Source: Microbacterium psychrotolerans
GTDB lineage: Bacteria > Actinomycetota > Actinomycetes > Actinomycetales > Microbacteriaceae
DNA length: 64,000 nucleotides
Assembly: GCF_031085295.1 (NCBI RefSeq)
Contig: NZ_JAVFWO010000006.1
Span: 182,933 to 246,932, forward strand
Direction of reading: 5' to 3'
In this document: positions 26,305-34,263 of the stretch, one piece after another
How positions within the stretch are numbered: position 1 is the stretch's first letter
How the letters are laid out: each line of letters opens with the position of its first letter
Program-made: the position numbers and the translations under genes
Notes under the pieces: model-generated
What the model was told of the DNA's origin: nothing
Seen by the model: the letters and a program-made list of their open reading frames with translations, nothing else
The model's database searches: none

Positions 26305-28461
26305 CTAAAGCGTGCAGCTCACGCACATGTCGAGCTCGGTGCCTTCGAGGGCCATCTGCCGCAGACGGATGTAGTAGATGGTCTTGATGCCCTTCTTCCA
26401 CGCGTAGATCTGCGCCTTGTTGATGTCGCGGGTGGTCACGGTGTCCTTGAAGAACAGCGTGAGCGACAGGCCCTGGTCCACGTGCTGCGTCGCGGCCGCG
26501 TAGGTGTCGATGACCTTCTCGTAGCCGATCTCGTACGCGTCCTCGTAGTACTCCAGGTTCTCGTTCGTCATGAACGGAGCCGGGTAGTAGACGCGACCGA
26601 GCTTGCCTTCCTTGCGGATCTCGATCTTCGACGCGATCGGGTGGATCGAGCTCGTCGAGTTGTTGATGTACGAGATCGAGCCGGTCGGCGGCACCGCCTG
26701 CAGGTTCTGGTTGTAGATGCCGTGCTGCTGGATCGAGGCCTTGAGCGCCTTCCAGTCCTCCTGCGTCGGGATCGGGATGCCGGCGAACAGCTCCTTCACC
26801 TTCTCGGTCTGGGGAACCCACGCCTGGTCGGTGTACTTGTCGAAGAACTCGCCCGACGCGTAGGTCGAGTCCCAGAACCCGTCGAACACCTCGCCCCGCT
26901 CGATCGCGATGAGGTTCGAGGCCCGCAGCGCGTGGTAGACGACCGTGTAGAAGTAGATGTTCGTGAAGTCCAGGCCCTCTTCCGAGCCGTAGTGGACGTG
27001 CTCGCGGGCGAGGTAGCCGTGCAGGTTCATCTGACCGAGGCCGATGGCGTGCGAGCGGTCGTTGCCGTCCTCGATGGAGCGCACCGACGCGATGTGGCTC
27101 TGGTCGCTCACCGCGGTGAGCGCCCGGATCGCAGTCTCGACCGTGCGGCCGAGGTTGCGGCCGTCCATCGCGAGCGCGATGTTCATCGAGCCGAGGTTGC
27201 ACGAGATGTCCTTGCCGATCTCGGCGTACGAGAGGTCCTCGTTGTACGTGGTCGGGGTGTTGACCTGGAGGATCTCCGAGCAGAGGTTGGACATGTTGAT
27301 CCGGCCCTTGATCGGGTTGGCCTTGTTCACCGTGTCCTCGAACATGATGTACGGGTAGCCCGACTCGAACTGGATCTCGGCGAGGGTCTGGAAGAACTCG
27401 CGCGCGTTGATCTTGGTCTTCTTGATGCGCGGGTCGTCGACCATCTCGCGGTACTTCTCGGTGACCGAGATGTCGCCGAACGGCACGCCGTAGACGCGCT
27501 CGACGTCGTACGGCGAGAACAGGTACATGTCCTCGCCGTTCTTGGCGAGCTCGAACGTGACGTCGGGGATGACGACCCCGAGCGAGAGGGTCTTGATGCG
27601 GATCTTCTCGTCGGCGTTCTCGCGCTTGGTGTCGAGGAAGCGCAGGATGTCGGGGTGGTGGGCGTTGAGGTACACCGCACCCGCGCCCTGACGCGCGCCC
27701 AGCTGGTTGGCGTACGAGAACGAGTCTTCGAGCAGCTTCATCACGGGGATGATGCCGCTGGACTGGTTCTCGATCTGCTTGATCGGTGCGCCCGACTCGC
27801 GGATGTTCGACAGCAGCAGTGCCACGCCGCCGCCGCGCTTGGAGAGCTGAAGCGCCGAGTTGATGCCGCGGGCGATCGACTCCATGTTGTCTTCGATGCG
27901 CAGGAGGAAGCACGAGACGAGCTCACCGCGCTGGGCCTTGCCCGTGTTGAGGAACGTCGGCGTCGCCGGCTGGAACCGGCCAGAGACGATCTCGTCGACG
28001 AGCTCGAGCGCGAGCGTCTGGTCGCCGTCGGCGAGGCCGAGGGCGGTCATGACCACGCGGTCCTCGAAGCGCTCGAGGTACCGCTTGCCGTCGAAGGTCT
28101 TCAGCGTGTAGCTCGTGTAGTACTTGAACGCGCCGAGGAAGGTCTCGAACCGGAACTTCTTGCCGTAGGCGTGGTCGTTGATCTTCTGGATGAACTCGAA
28201 CGGGTACTTGGCGAGCACCTCGGGCTCGTAGTACTCCTTCTCGACCAGGTAGTCCAGGCGCTCCTTGAGCGAGTGGAAGAACACCGTGTTCTGGTTGACG
28301 TGCTGCAGGAAGTACTCCCGCGCAGCGCGCTTGTCGGCGTCGAACTGGATCTTTCCATCGGCGTCATAGAGGTTCAGCATCGCGTTGAGTGCGTGGTAAT
28401 CCATGCCCTCGAAGCGTGCCTCCGTCTTGAAGTCGGTCTGCTGCGTCAGAGTTCCCACCAT
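26305..28461 (-). CDS. nrdE: Class Ib ribonucleotide reductase alpha subunit
   Basis: A 718-residue catalytic subunit that reduces ribonucleoside diphosphates to deoxyribonucleotides. Landmarks are FQPATPTFLNTG, GELVSCFLL with the redox Cys, KRGGGVALLLSNIR, the active-site NLCSEI, PTGSISYINNSTSSIHP, and the C-terminal redox pair C-V-S-C. No N-terminal ATP cone is visible, as expected for NrdE. The start (28461) lies within the end of nrdI, a 16-base overlap implying coupled translation. Confidence 0.97.
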   Translation of the reverse strand: MVGTLTQQTDFKTEARFEGMDYHALNAMLNLYDADGKIQFDADKRAAREYFLQHVNQNTVFFHSLKERLDYLVEKEYYEPEVLAKYPFEFIQKINDHAYGKKFRFETFLGAFKYYTSYTLKTFDGKRYLERFEDRVVMTALGLADGDQTLALELVDEIVSGRFQPATPTFLNTGKAQRGELVSCFLLRIEDNMESIARGINSALQLSKRGGGVALLLSNIRESGAPIKQIENQSSGIIPVMKLLEDSFSYANQLGARQGAGAVYLNAHHPDILRFLDTKRENADEKIRIKTLSLGVVIPDVTFELAKNGEDMYLFSPYDVERVYGVPFGDISVTEKYREMVDDPRIKKTKINAREFFQTLAEIQFESGYPYIMFEDTVNKANPIKGRINMSNLCSEILQVNTPTTYNEDLSYAEIGKDISCNLGSMNIALAMDGRNLGRTVETAIRALTAVSDQSHIASVRSIEDGNDRSHAIGLGQMNLHGYLAREHVHYGSEEGLDFTNIYFYTVVYHALRASNLIAIERGEVFDGFWDSTYASGEFFDKYTDQAWVPQTEKVKELFAGIPIPTQEDWKALKASIQQHGIYNQNLQAVPPTGSISYINNSTSSIHPIASKIEIRKEGKLGRVYYPAPFMTNENLEYYEDAYEIGYEKVIDTYAAATQHVDQGLSLTLFFKDTVTTRDINKAQIYAWKKGIKTIYYIRLRQMALEGTELDMCVSCTL

Positions 28462-28877
28462 CGTTCCAATCCCGCGTTCACGCGTTCCACATCTTCAGGC
28501 GTGCCGAATACCTCGAGCCGGTACAAGTGCGGCACGTTGCACTTGCGGCTGATGATGTCGCCGGCGAGGCAGAAATGCTCGCCGAAGTTGGTGTTCCCCG
28601 CGGAGATGACCCCGCGGATGTGGCGCCGGTTCCGTTCGTCATTGAGGAACCGGATCACCTGCTTGGGAACGGCGCCCTTCTCGACGCCCCGCCCCTGGCC
28701 TCCGCCATAGGTGGGTGTCACGAGGACGTACGGCTCGTCGACCACGAGCTCCGGATCCGTCGCATGCAGCGGGATCCGGAGTGCTCGTGCTCCGAGCTTC
28801 TCGATGAAGCGTGCGGTGTTGCCCGACACGCTCGAGAAGTAGACCAGCAGCGGTGTCTCAGTTGCTACGACGCCCAT
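28446..28877 (-). CDS. nrdI: Flavodoxin-like protein NrdI
   Basis: A 143-residue flavodoxin-like protein that helps activate the NrdF metallocofactor. The FMN loop YFSSVSGNTARFIEKL, LVTPTYGGGQ, GVISAGNTNFGEHFCLAG and KCNVPHLYRLEVFGT are family-specific. It lies between nrdH and nrdE, the standard order nrdHIEF, and overlaps nrdE. Confidence 0.96.
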   Translation of the reverse strand: MGVVATETPLLVYFSSVSGNTARFIEKLGARALRIPLHATDPELVVDEPYVLVTPTYGGGQGRGVEKGAVPKQVIRFLNDERNRRHIRGVISAGNTNFGEHFCLAGDIISRKCNVPHLYRLEVFGTPEDVERVNAGLERWWEL

Positions 28878-28946
28878 GACGCCCCTTGCTCGGACACACC
28901 CGACGGCGGTCGTTGAGCTCCGTCGAAACGGGTGGGCTGCGTCGAA

Positions 28947-29180
28947 CTACGCCAGCCGCGCTGCGAGTTCGTCGATCTTGTCGGGACGAAAGCCCGACCA
29001 GTGGTCCTCATCGGTGATGACGACCGGCGCCTGGAGATACCCCAGCGCCTTGACCTGCTCGAGGGCCGAAGGGTCCTGCGAGAGGTCGTGGATTTCGTAC
29101 TCGATCCCCTTGGAATCGAGTGCTCGATACGTCGCCGTGCACTGCACGCACGCGGGCTTCGTGTAAACCGTGATCGCCAT
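28947..29180 (-). CDS. nrdH: Glutaredoxin-like NrdH-redoxin
   Basis: A 77-residue redoxin that feeds electrons to NrdE. The active site is C-V-Q-C in VYTKPACVQCTATYRAL, and the C-terminal SGFRPDKIDELAARL segment is typical of NrdH. It is the first gene of the operon; GAGGAGAC lies before the ATG at 29180. A TAGTAT (29257-29262, minus strand) is a plausible -10 for the operon. Confidence 0.96.
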   Translation of the reverse strand: MAITVYTKPACVQCTATYRALDSKGIEYEIHDLSQDPSALEQVKALGYLQAPVVITDEDHWSGFRPDKIDELAARLA

Positions 29181-29551
29181 GTCGATTCCGTCTCCTCAGT
29201 GCTTCCCCCGGTGGCATCCGGTGCTCTTCCCGGTAGTCCCCCCACCGGGAGTCCAATACTACATATGGGTACCGACATTCGATAGCACCACAAGGGCTAG
29301 TAGTTACATCCGTGTGATTTTCCACCGTTCTCCCCATGTACAACACAGGTTCTCCACGGATTCATCCACAGGCCGGGGCTCTGGAAAAGACCAGGATCAC
29401 GGCGCTTTCGGACGCCGCGGCCGCATCCCTCCACAGCCAGACGGTAGATCCGGGGTCCGACATCGGATCCGCCTGTGGAGAAGCCCTCCGGCGTGTCGCG
29501 GGCGTGTCGCGATCGTGTCGTGCGCTTCGGCGCGTGTCGTAACGTGGACGG
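29181..29551. promoter_or_regulatory. nrdH-MFS divergent control region with DnaA-box-like and NrdR-like motifs
   Basis: About 371 bases, more A+T-rich than the flanks, with no credible gene. It contains DnaA-box-like nonamers (one or two mismatches to TT(A/G/N)TCCACA): TTTTCCACC 29318-29326, TTCTCCACG 29350-29358, TCATCCACA 29362-29370, and TTCTCCACA on the minus strand at 29474-29482; a weaker copy is near 29427. A partial NrdR-box-like element (ACTACATATGGG core) lies at 29256-29271; a second at about 29285-29300 is poor. At the right edge TAACGT (29540-29545) precedes the MFS gene. Confidence 0.5.
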
Positions 29552-29554
29552 ATG
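29540..29554 (+). promoter_or_regulatory. Leaderless promoter -10 box for 29552
   Basis: TAACGT (29540-29545), six bases (GGACGG), then ATG at 29552. Confidence 0.55.
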
Positions 29555-30760
29555 GCCGGCTACCGGGATCTTCTGCGCACCCCCGGGGTCGCCCGCATCA
29601 TCGCGGCACAGCTGACCGCGCGGTTCCCGAACGGGATGATCAGCCTCGTCATCCTCCTGCACATCGAGGGGATCACCGGCTCCTACGGCGCCGCCGGCAT
29701 CGTCCTCGCCGCGGTGTCGATCGGCCAGGCGCTCGCGGGCCCGGTTACGAGCCGGTGGATGGGCCGCTGGGGCATGCGCCGCGTGCTGACGCTCACGACG
29801 ATCGTCTCGGCGGCATCCCTGCTGGCGGTCGCTTTCCTCGTCGTGCCCGTGCCGGTCTACATCGTGCTGGGTTTCATCGCGGGCGCGTCGACGCCGCCCA
29901 TCGTGGCGGCGGTCCGCACGATCTACGCCAAGATGGTCAACTCGACGCAGCTCACGGCGCTGTACTCGCTCGATGCGTCGCTGCAGGAGGTCATCTGGAT
30001 CCTCGCCCCGGTGCTCATCACGTTCGTCGCCACACAGGCGGGCACCGTCGCCGGCCTCGTGCTGGTGGTCGTGTTCCTGGTGGGCGGCGGAGCGTGGTTC
30101 ATCCTCTCCCCCGAGGTCGGCCGGGTGCGCATCCCGCGCAGCAAGCGCTCCTTCGGCACGGTGCTGACCCGCCCGCCCATCCTGCTTGCGACGGTGGTCG
30201 GCTTCCTCATCATCGGCTCGTTCGCGGCGGTCGAGGCGAGCGTGGTGGCGACGTTCGACCACGGCGGGCTCGAAGCCGGACTCGTGCTCGCCGTCTTCTC
30301 CATCGGCAGCCTGGCCGGCGGGTTCGCCTTCGGGCACCTGCCGATGGGGCGCTGGGCGCTGGCACGGCGCCTGACCGTGGTGGCATTCGGGCTGGCCCTC
30401 ACCGCGCTGTGGATCAACGTGTGGTGGATCGGCGGCACGCTGTTCGTGGCCGGCATCGGCATCGCGCCGGCTCTCGCCGTGCTCTCGGCGGTGACCACCG
30501 CCAGCGTCAAGTTCAGTGACACGGCCGAGGCGTTCGGCTGGGTGGGCACCGGTCAGCTCATCGGCGCCGCGGCCGGCTCGGCGGTGGCGGGCATCCTCAT
30601 CGACGGGCCCGGCGGCGTGACAGCTTCCTATGCGGCGGCGGCGGCGTTCTGCGCGTTGGGCCTGCTCGTCGCCATCGTGTTCGTGCGCGGTCTGCCCGAC
30701 CTCCGCGTGCGGGGGGCGAGCCCCATCCCCGACACCGAGCCGGTCGCGACGATCGGCTGA
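29552..30760 (+). CDS. MFS transporter
   Basis: A 402-residue twelve-helix major facilitator protein. The motif-A-like loop SRWMGRWGMRRVL between helices 2 and 3 and the repeat in the second half (GHLPMGRWALARRL) are visible. It resembles the drug/sugar-efflux MFS group common in actinobacteria, but no substrate can be assigned. It is divergent from nrdHIEF and convergent with a small hypothetical gene, 16 bases away. Confidence 0.85.
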   Translation: MAGYRDLLRTPGVARIIAAQLTARFPNGMISLVILLHIEGITGSYGAAGIVLAAVSIGQALAGPVTSRWMGRWGMRRVLTLTTIVSAASLLAVAFLVVPVPVYIVLGFIAGASTPPIVAAVRTIYAKMVNSTQLTALYSLDASLQEVIWILAPVLITFVATQAGTVAGLVLVVVFLVGGGAWFILSPEVGRVRIPRSKRSFGTVLTRPPILLATVVGFLIIGSFAAVEASVVATFDHGGLEAGLVLAVFSIGSLAGGFAFGHLPMGRWALARRLTVVAFGLALTALWINVWWIGGTLFVAGIGIAPALAVLSAVTTASVKFSDTAEAFGWVGTGQLIGAAAGSAVAGILIDGPGGVTASYAAAAAFCALGLLVAIVFVRGLPDLRVRGASPIPDTEPVATIG

Positions 30761-30776
30761 GGTGCCACGGCGGGCG

Positions 30777-31181
30777 TCAGGCCAGGCGCCGCAGCATCTC
30801 CAGCAGCGCGAGCGCGTAGGCATCGGCCGGCTCGGGATGCTCGAACGCCAGGCGCTCGCCGCCGAGCACGATCTCGACCTCGTGCGTGTCGGGCAGGCGC
30901 CGAAGTCCGCGGAAAGCGCCGCGCAGCAGCTCGCGCAGCTGGTGCTCGTGCGGCAGCCACAGCGCGTCCTCGAGCGCAACGGAGTCCAGCGCCCACTCGG
31001 TGGTGCCGTTGAAGGCGAGGATGCGGCCGGTCGGGTACTCGCGCGGCTCGATGGTCATCTCGCTGACCGTGAAGACGTCGGCCTCGAACTCGGGCTCGTC
31101 CAGCTGGAACCGGTCGCCCGAGCGCGGGTGCCACACCAGCCCTGCTTCACGCAGCGCCACAGCCATTTCCGTCGAGATCAC
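30777..31181 (-). CDS. Conserved-looking hypothetical protein
   Basis: A 134-residue soluble protein I do not recognise. It begins MISTEMAVALREAGLVWHP, has RFQLDEPEFEADVFTVSEMTIEPR, and many acidic residues; no signal peptide, membrane helix or known motif is visible. Codon use matches real genes, with strong G/C third positions in this frame. A GTG at 31181 preceded by GGGGGT is the likely start; an ATG at 31166 is the alternative. Actinobacterial relatives are sometimes labelled as pilus-associated, which I cannot support here. Confidence 0.6.
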   Translation of the reverse strand: MISTEMAVALREAGLVWHPRSGDRFQLDEPEFEADVFTVSEMTIEPREYPTGRILAFNGTTEWALDSVALEDALWLPHEHQLRELLRGAFRGLRRLPDTHEVEIVLGGERLAFEHPEPADAYALALLEMLRRLA

Positions 31182-31234
31182 GCCAACCCCCGCATCTATC
31201 CTGCCGTGCGTCGGAACGGCCGGGGCCGCGCTTC

Positions 31235-31249
31235 TAGGCTGAGCGTATG
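31235..31249 (+). promoter_or_regulatory. Leaderless promoter -10 box for 31247
   Basis: TAGGCT (31235-31240), six bases (GAGCGT), ATG at 31247. Confidence 0.6.
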
Positions 31250-32005
31250 CCCAGTCGCGTCATCCTCCCCCGCCTGTCCTGGGGCTCACCCTCGGCCGAG
31301 CGCCGTGCACTGCTGATCCACGGCCTCGGCTCGAACGGCGCGCTGATGTGGCGCTACGGCGTCGCGCTGGCGGAGGCCGGCTGGCGGGCGGATGCCGTCG
31401 ACCTGCGTGGACACGGCACCGCACCGCGCGCGCTCGACTACACGCTGGCCGCGTACGGCGCGGACGTCGCCGGCACCAGGGCGGGCGCCGAGCGGCCGTG
31501 GGACCTCGTGATCGCGCATTCGCTCGGGGGTGCGGCATCCGTGCTGGCGGCAGCGGAGGATCCGTCGTGGACGCGCCGGCTCGTCCTCGTCGACCCGGCG
31601 ATCATGCTGACCGATCGCGACCGCGACATCGTGCGCAACAGCCAGACCCGCTCGTTCGACGACCCGTCCGAGGAGGCCGTGCGCGCCGAGCACCCGCACT
31701 GGCACCCGCAGGACGTCGAGCTGAAGGCGCTGTCCGCCCGGCAGGCCAGCCGCTGGGCGGTCGAGCAGACGAGTGCGCAGAACGTGCGATGGGACGTGAC
31801 GGATGCCGCCCTCCGCGTGTCGGTGCCCACCCACGTCATCGCGTCCGATCCGCACGTGTACTCGATCTTCCGCGGCAAGCCCGCCGAGGCCGCGGTCGCC
31901 GCGAACCCGGTGTTCACCTTCTCTGTGGTGGCGGACGCGGGACACTCGCCGCATCGCGATCGACCGGAGGCCACGATCGAGGCACTGCACGCCGCGCTCG
32001 GCTGA
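31247..32005 (+). CDS. Alpha/beta-fold hydrolase
   Basis: A 252-residue hydrolase: LLIHGLGSNGALMW (oxyanion region), DLRGHGTAPR, the nucleophile elbow A-H-S-L-G-G with Ser in IAHSLGGAASVL, a late ASDPHVYS strand with the acid, and catalytic His in ADAGHSPHRDRPE. A cap domain of about 80 residues lies between. Substrate unknown; esters or lactones are typical. Confidence 0.85.
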   Translation: MPSRVILPRLSWGSPSAERRALLIHGLGSNGALMWRYGVALAEAGWRADAVDLRGHGTAPRALDYTLAAYGADVAGTRAGAERPWDLVIAHSLGGAASVLAAAEDPSWTRRLVLVDPAIMLTDRDRDIVRNSQTRSFDDPSEEAVRAEHPHWHPQDVELKALSARQASRWAVEQTSAQNVRWDVTDAALRVSVPTHVIASDPHVYSIFRGKPAEAAVAANPVFTFSVVADAGHSPHRDRPEATIEALHAALG

Positions 32006-32051
32006 CGCCCACCGCCGGCGCTCCGCCGGCCCAACGTACCGCCCCGACCGG

Positions 32052-33059
32052 CTACTGGACAGGGATCTCGACTCCCTGCCCGACGTCGACCACCACGCCG
32101 ACGAACGACGGGACCGCTGCGGCAACCGCCTTCTGCAGCTCATCGAGCGGCGGGGTCTCGCCGTCCTCGGTGGTGACCTCGATCGTCGCCGTCGCGCCCG
32201 ACCAGTCGACGCCGTAGACGCGAGCACCCTCATCGTCGCCGAGCCACTGCGTGGCGGCGTCCTGGATCCCGACCGACCAGCGGGCGAGCGCGACCGAGAC
32301 GACCGAGTTCACGATCAGGGGGATCGTGATGACCACGGCCAGCAGCGTGACGATGGTGTACGCCCGGCGGCGGTTGGCGACGCGCGATGACCCGGGGTCG
32401 CGCGCGTATCCGGCGAGGGTGAAGACGATGCTGCCGGCGATGACCAGTGCGACGACGTTGGAGAGGAAGAGCCACAGCGCACCGACGGCATCCATCCAGA
32501 GGCCCTGGCCGGCGCAGACGCCCACCACGCCGAGCGGCGGCACGAGCGAGATCGCGATCGCGACCCCGGGGAGGATGGCGCTCAGGTCCTTGCGGCACAT
32601 GGCGAAGCCGCCGGCGAACCCCGTGGCGAGCGCCGCCACCATGTCCATGAAGCTCGGCGACGTGCGGCCGACGACCTGGGAGTTGGTCTCCAGGCTCTCG
32701 GGCGTGGAGACGAAGACCGAGAACGCGAGTCCCAGCACGATGACGATGGCGACTCCGAGGAGCACCCAGAGGATCGACCGCACCACGAGGCTGAGGTGCC
32801 CGCGGACGATGCCGAGTCCGATTCCGAGGATCGGGGTGCCCAGCGGCGCGATGATCATGGCGCCGATGACCGTGGCCGTGGAGTCGGTGAGCACGCCCGC
32901 GATCGCGATGATCCCGGCGAGCGTCAGCATGATCAGGAATCCGCTGCGCTTGCCCGCACGATCCCCCGAGCCGAGGTCGAGCGCTTCGCCGACCTCCGCC
33001 GCGGTCTGCCGTTGCGTTGCGGGGATGAGCGCCTGCATCATCTCTGAGAGCGTCGCCAT
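32052..33059 (-). CDS. DUF389 family membrane protein
   Basis: A 335-residue membrane protein. GFLIMLTLAGIIAIAGVLTDSTATVIGAMIIAPLGTPI and AVAIAISLVPPLGVVG are the hallmark DUF389 helices, with about six in total, followed by a soluble C-terminal domain (SGATATIEVTTEDGE). Function is not established. The ATG at 33059 leaves only 28 bases to the divergent acyl-CoA dehydrogenase start. Confidence 0.88.
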   Translation of the reverse strand: MATLSEMMQALIPATQRQTAAEVGEALDLGSGDRAGKRSGFLIMLTLAGIIAIAGVLTDSTATVIGAMIIAPLGTPILGIGLGIVRGHLSLVVRSILWVLLGVAIVIVLGLAFSVFVSTPESLETNSQVVGRTSPSFMDMVAALATGFAGGFAMCRKDLSAILPGVAIAISLVPPLGVVGVCAGQGLWMDAVGALWLFLSNVVALVIAGSIVFTLAGYARDPGSSRVANRRRAYTIVTLLAVVITIPLIVNSVVSVALARWSVGIQDAATQWLGDDEGARVYGVDWSGATATIEVTTEDGETPPLDELQKAVAAAVPSFVGVVVDVGQGVEIPVQ

Positions 33060-33087
33060 GCGCACATCATGGCGTAAGAATGGCGGA

Positions 33088-34260
33088 GTGACCCCCAACG
33101 ATGCCGCCGACCTCCTTCCGGACGAACTCCTCGAGCGCTTCCGCGTGCGGGCGGCCGTGCACGATCGCGAGAACACGTTCCCCGACGACGATCTGGCGGA
33201 TCTGAAAGATGCCGGCTACCTGGCGATCCTCGTTCCCGAGGAGCTCGGCGGTGCGGGGCTCGGCCTTGCGGAGGCAGCGGCGCTCCAGCAGCGCCTCGCG
33301 AGCGCGGCGCCGGCGACGGCGCTGGCGATCAACATGCACCTGGTGTGGACCGGGGTCGCGAAAGTGCTCGCCGACCGCGGCATCGACGCGCTGCGGTTCG
33401 TGCAGGAGGGCGCTGCTGCGGGCGAGGTGTTCGCTTTCGGGATCAGCGAGGCCGGCAACGACCTCGTGCTCTTCGGAAGCGGGACGGATGCCGCTCCCCT
33501 GCCCGACGGCGGGTACTCGTTCACGGGCACCAAGATCTTCACTTCGCTCGCGCCGGTGTGGACGCAGCTGGGGCTGCACGGCCTCGACACCTCTTCGGAG
33601 GACGCGCCGCGCATGGTCTACGCGTTCGTGCCGCGCTCGGAGGTCCAGGTCGGCCGCGTAGTGGTGCGCGACGACTGGGACACGCTCGGGATGCGCGGCA
33701 CGCAGTCGCGCACGACCGAGCTGCGCGACGCGGTGGCGCCGGCCGACCGCGTGGTCCGCCGGCTCGCCCCTGGGCCCAACCCCGACCCGCTCGTCTTCGG
33801 CATCTTCAGCGTCTTCGAGCTGCTGCTCGCATCCGTGTACACCGGGGTCGCGCGGCGGGCGCTCGACCTCGCGGTGGCCGCGGCGGGCAAGCGCACCTCG
33901 AAGCGCACCGGCAAGGCGTACAGCCAGGATCCCGACATCCGCTGGCGCATCGCCGGCATGGCGCTCGCGTACGACGCGCTGCCGCCGCAGATCGAGGCGC
34001 TCGCACGCGATGTCGACGAGCTCGCCGACCACGGAGCGCGGTGGTTCTCGCTGCTCGCCGGCGTCAAGCACCGCGCGGTGACGGCGGCGAAGTCCATCGT
34101 CGACGACGCGATGCTCGTCGGCGGCGGTTCGTCGTACTTCTCCGCCAACGAGCTGAACCGCCTCTACCGCGATGTCCTCGCGGGCCTCTTCCACCCGTCC
34201 GACCCCGAATCCGCGCATGCAACGGTCGCGACCGCGTGGCTGGGCCCGCTCGAGGACTGA
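33088..34260 (+). CDS. Acyl-CoA dehydrogenase family protein
   Basis: A 390-residue flavoprotein of the acyl-CoA dehydrogenase fold: LKDAGYLAILVPEELGGAGLGLAEAA, FAFGISEAGND (FAD/substrate strand), YSFTGTKIFTSLAP, WDTLGMRGTQSR, and a C-terminal helical domain with GGSSYFSANELNRLYRDVLAGLFHP. The GTG start at 33088 follows AAGAAT by six bases and lies 28 bases from the divergent DUF389 gene. It could act on acyl-CoA or, like DszC relatives, be a flavin monooxygenase. Coupled closely to DUF445 (3-base gap). Confidence 0.85.
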   Translation: MTPNDAADLLPDELLERFRVRAAVHDRENTFPDDDLADLKDAGYLAILVPEELGGAGLGLAEAAALQQRLASAAPATALAINMHLVWTGVAKVLADRGIDALRFVQEGAAAGEVFAFGISEAGNDLVLFGSGTDAAPLPDGGYSFTGTKIFTSLAPVWTQLGLHGLDTSSEDAPRMVYAFVPRSEVQVGRVVVRDDWDTLGMRGTQSRTTELRDAVAPADRVVRRLAPGPNPDPLVFGIFSVFELLLASVYTGVARRALDLAVAAAGKRTSKRTGKAYSQDPDIRWRIAGMALAYDALPPQIEALARDVDELADHGARWFSLLAGVKHRAVTAAKSIVDDAMLVGGGSSYFSANELNRLYRDVLAGLFHPSDPESAHATVATAWLGPLED

Positions 34261-34263
34261 CGC

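Noticed and set aside
24859..28710. A 1283-residue plus-strand frame opposite nrdF-nrdE-nrdI
   Set aside because: It is the antisense shadow of unmistakable nrd genes; the frame stays open because of strong third-position G/C bias and gives Arg/Val/Asp-rich, motif-free protein.
29318..29482. DnaA-box cluster as a replication origin
   Set aside because: No dnaA, dnaN or gyrB nearby and boxes are imperfect; a regulatory role for nrd is more economical.
32010..32040. GCCGGC-gctcc-GCCGGC hairpin between the hydrolase and DUF389 genes as a terminator
   Set aside because: Only six base pairs of a self-complementary word common in this G+C range; too weak to list as a feature.
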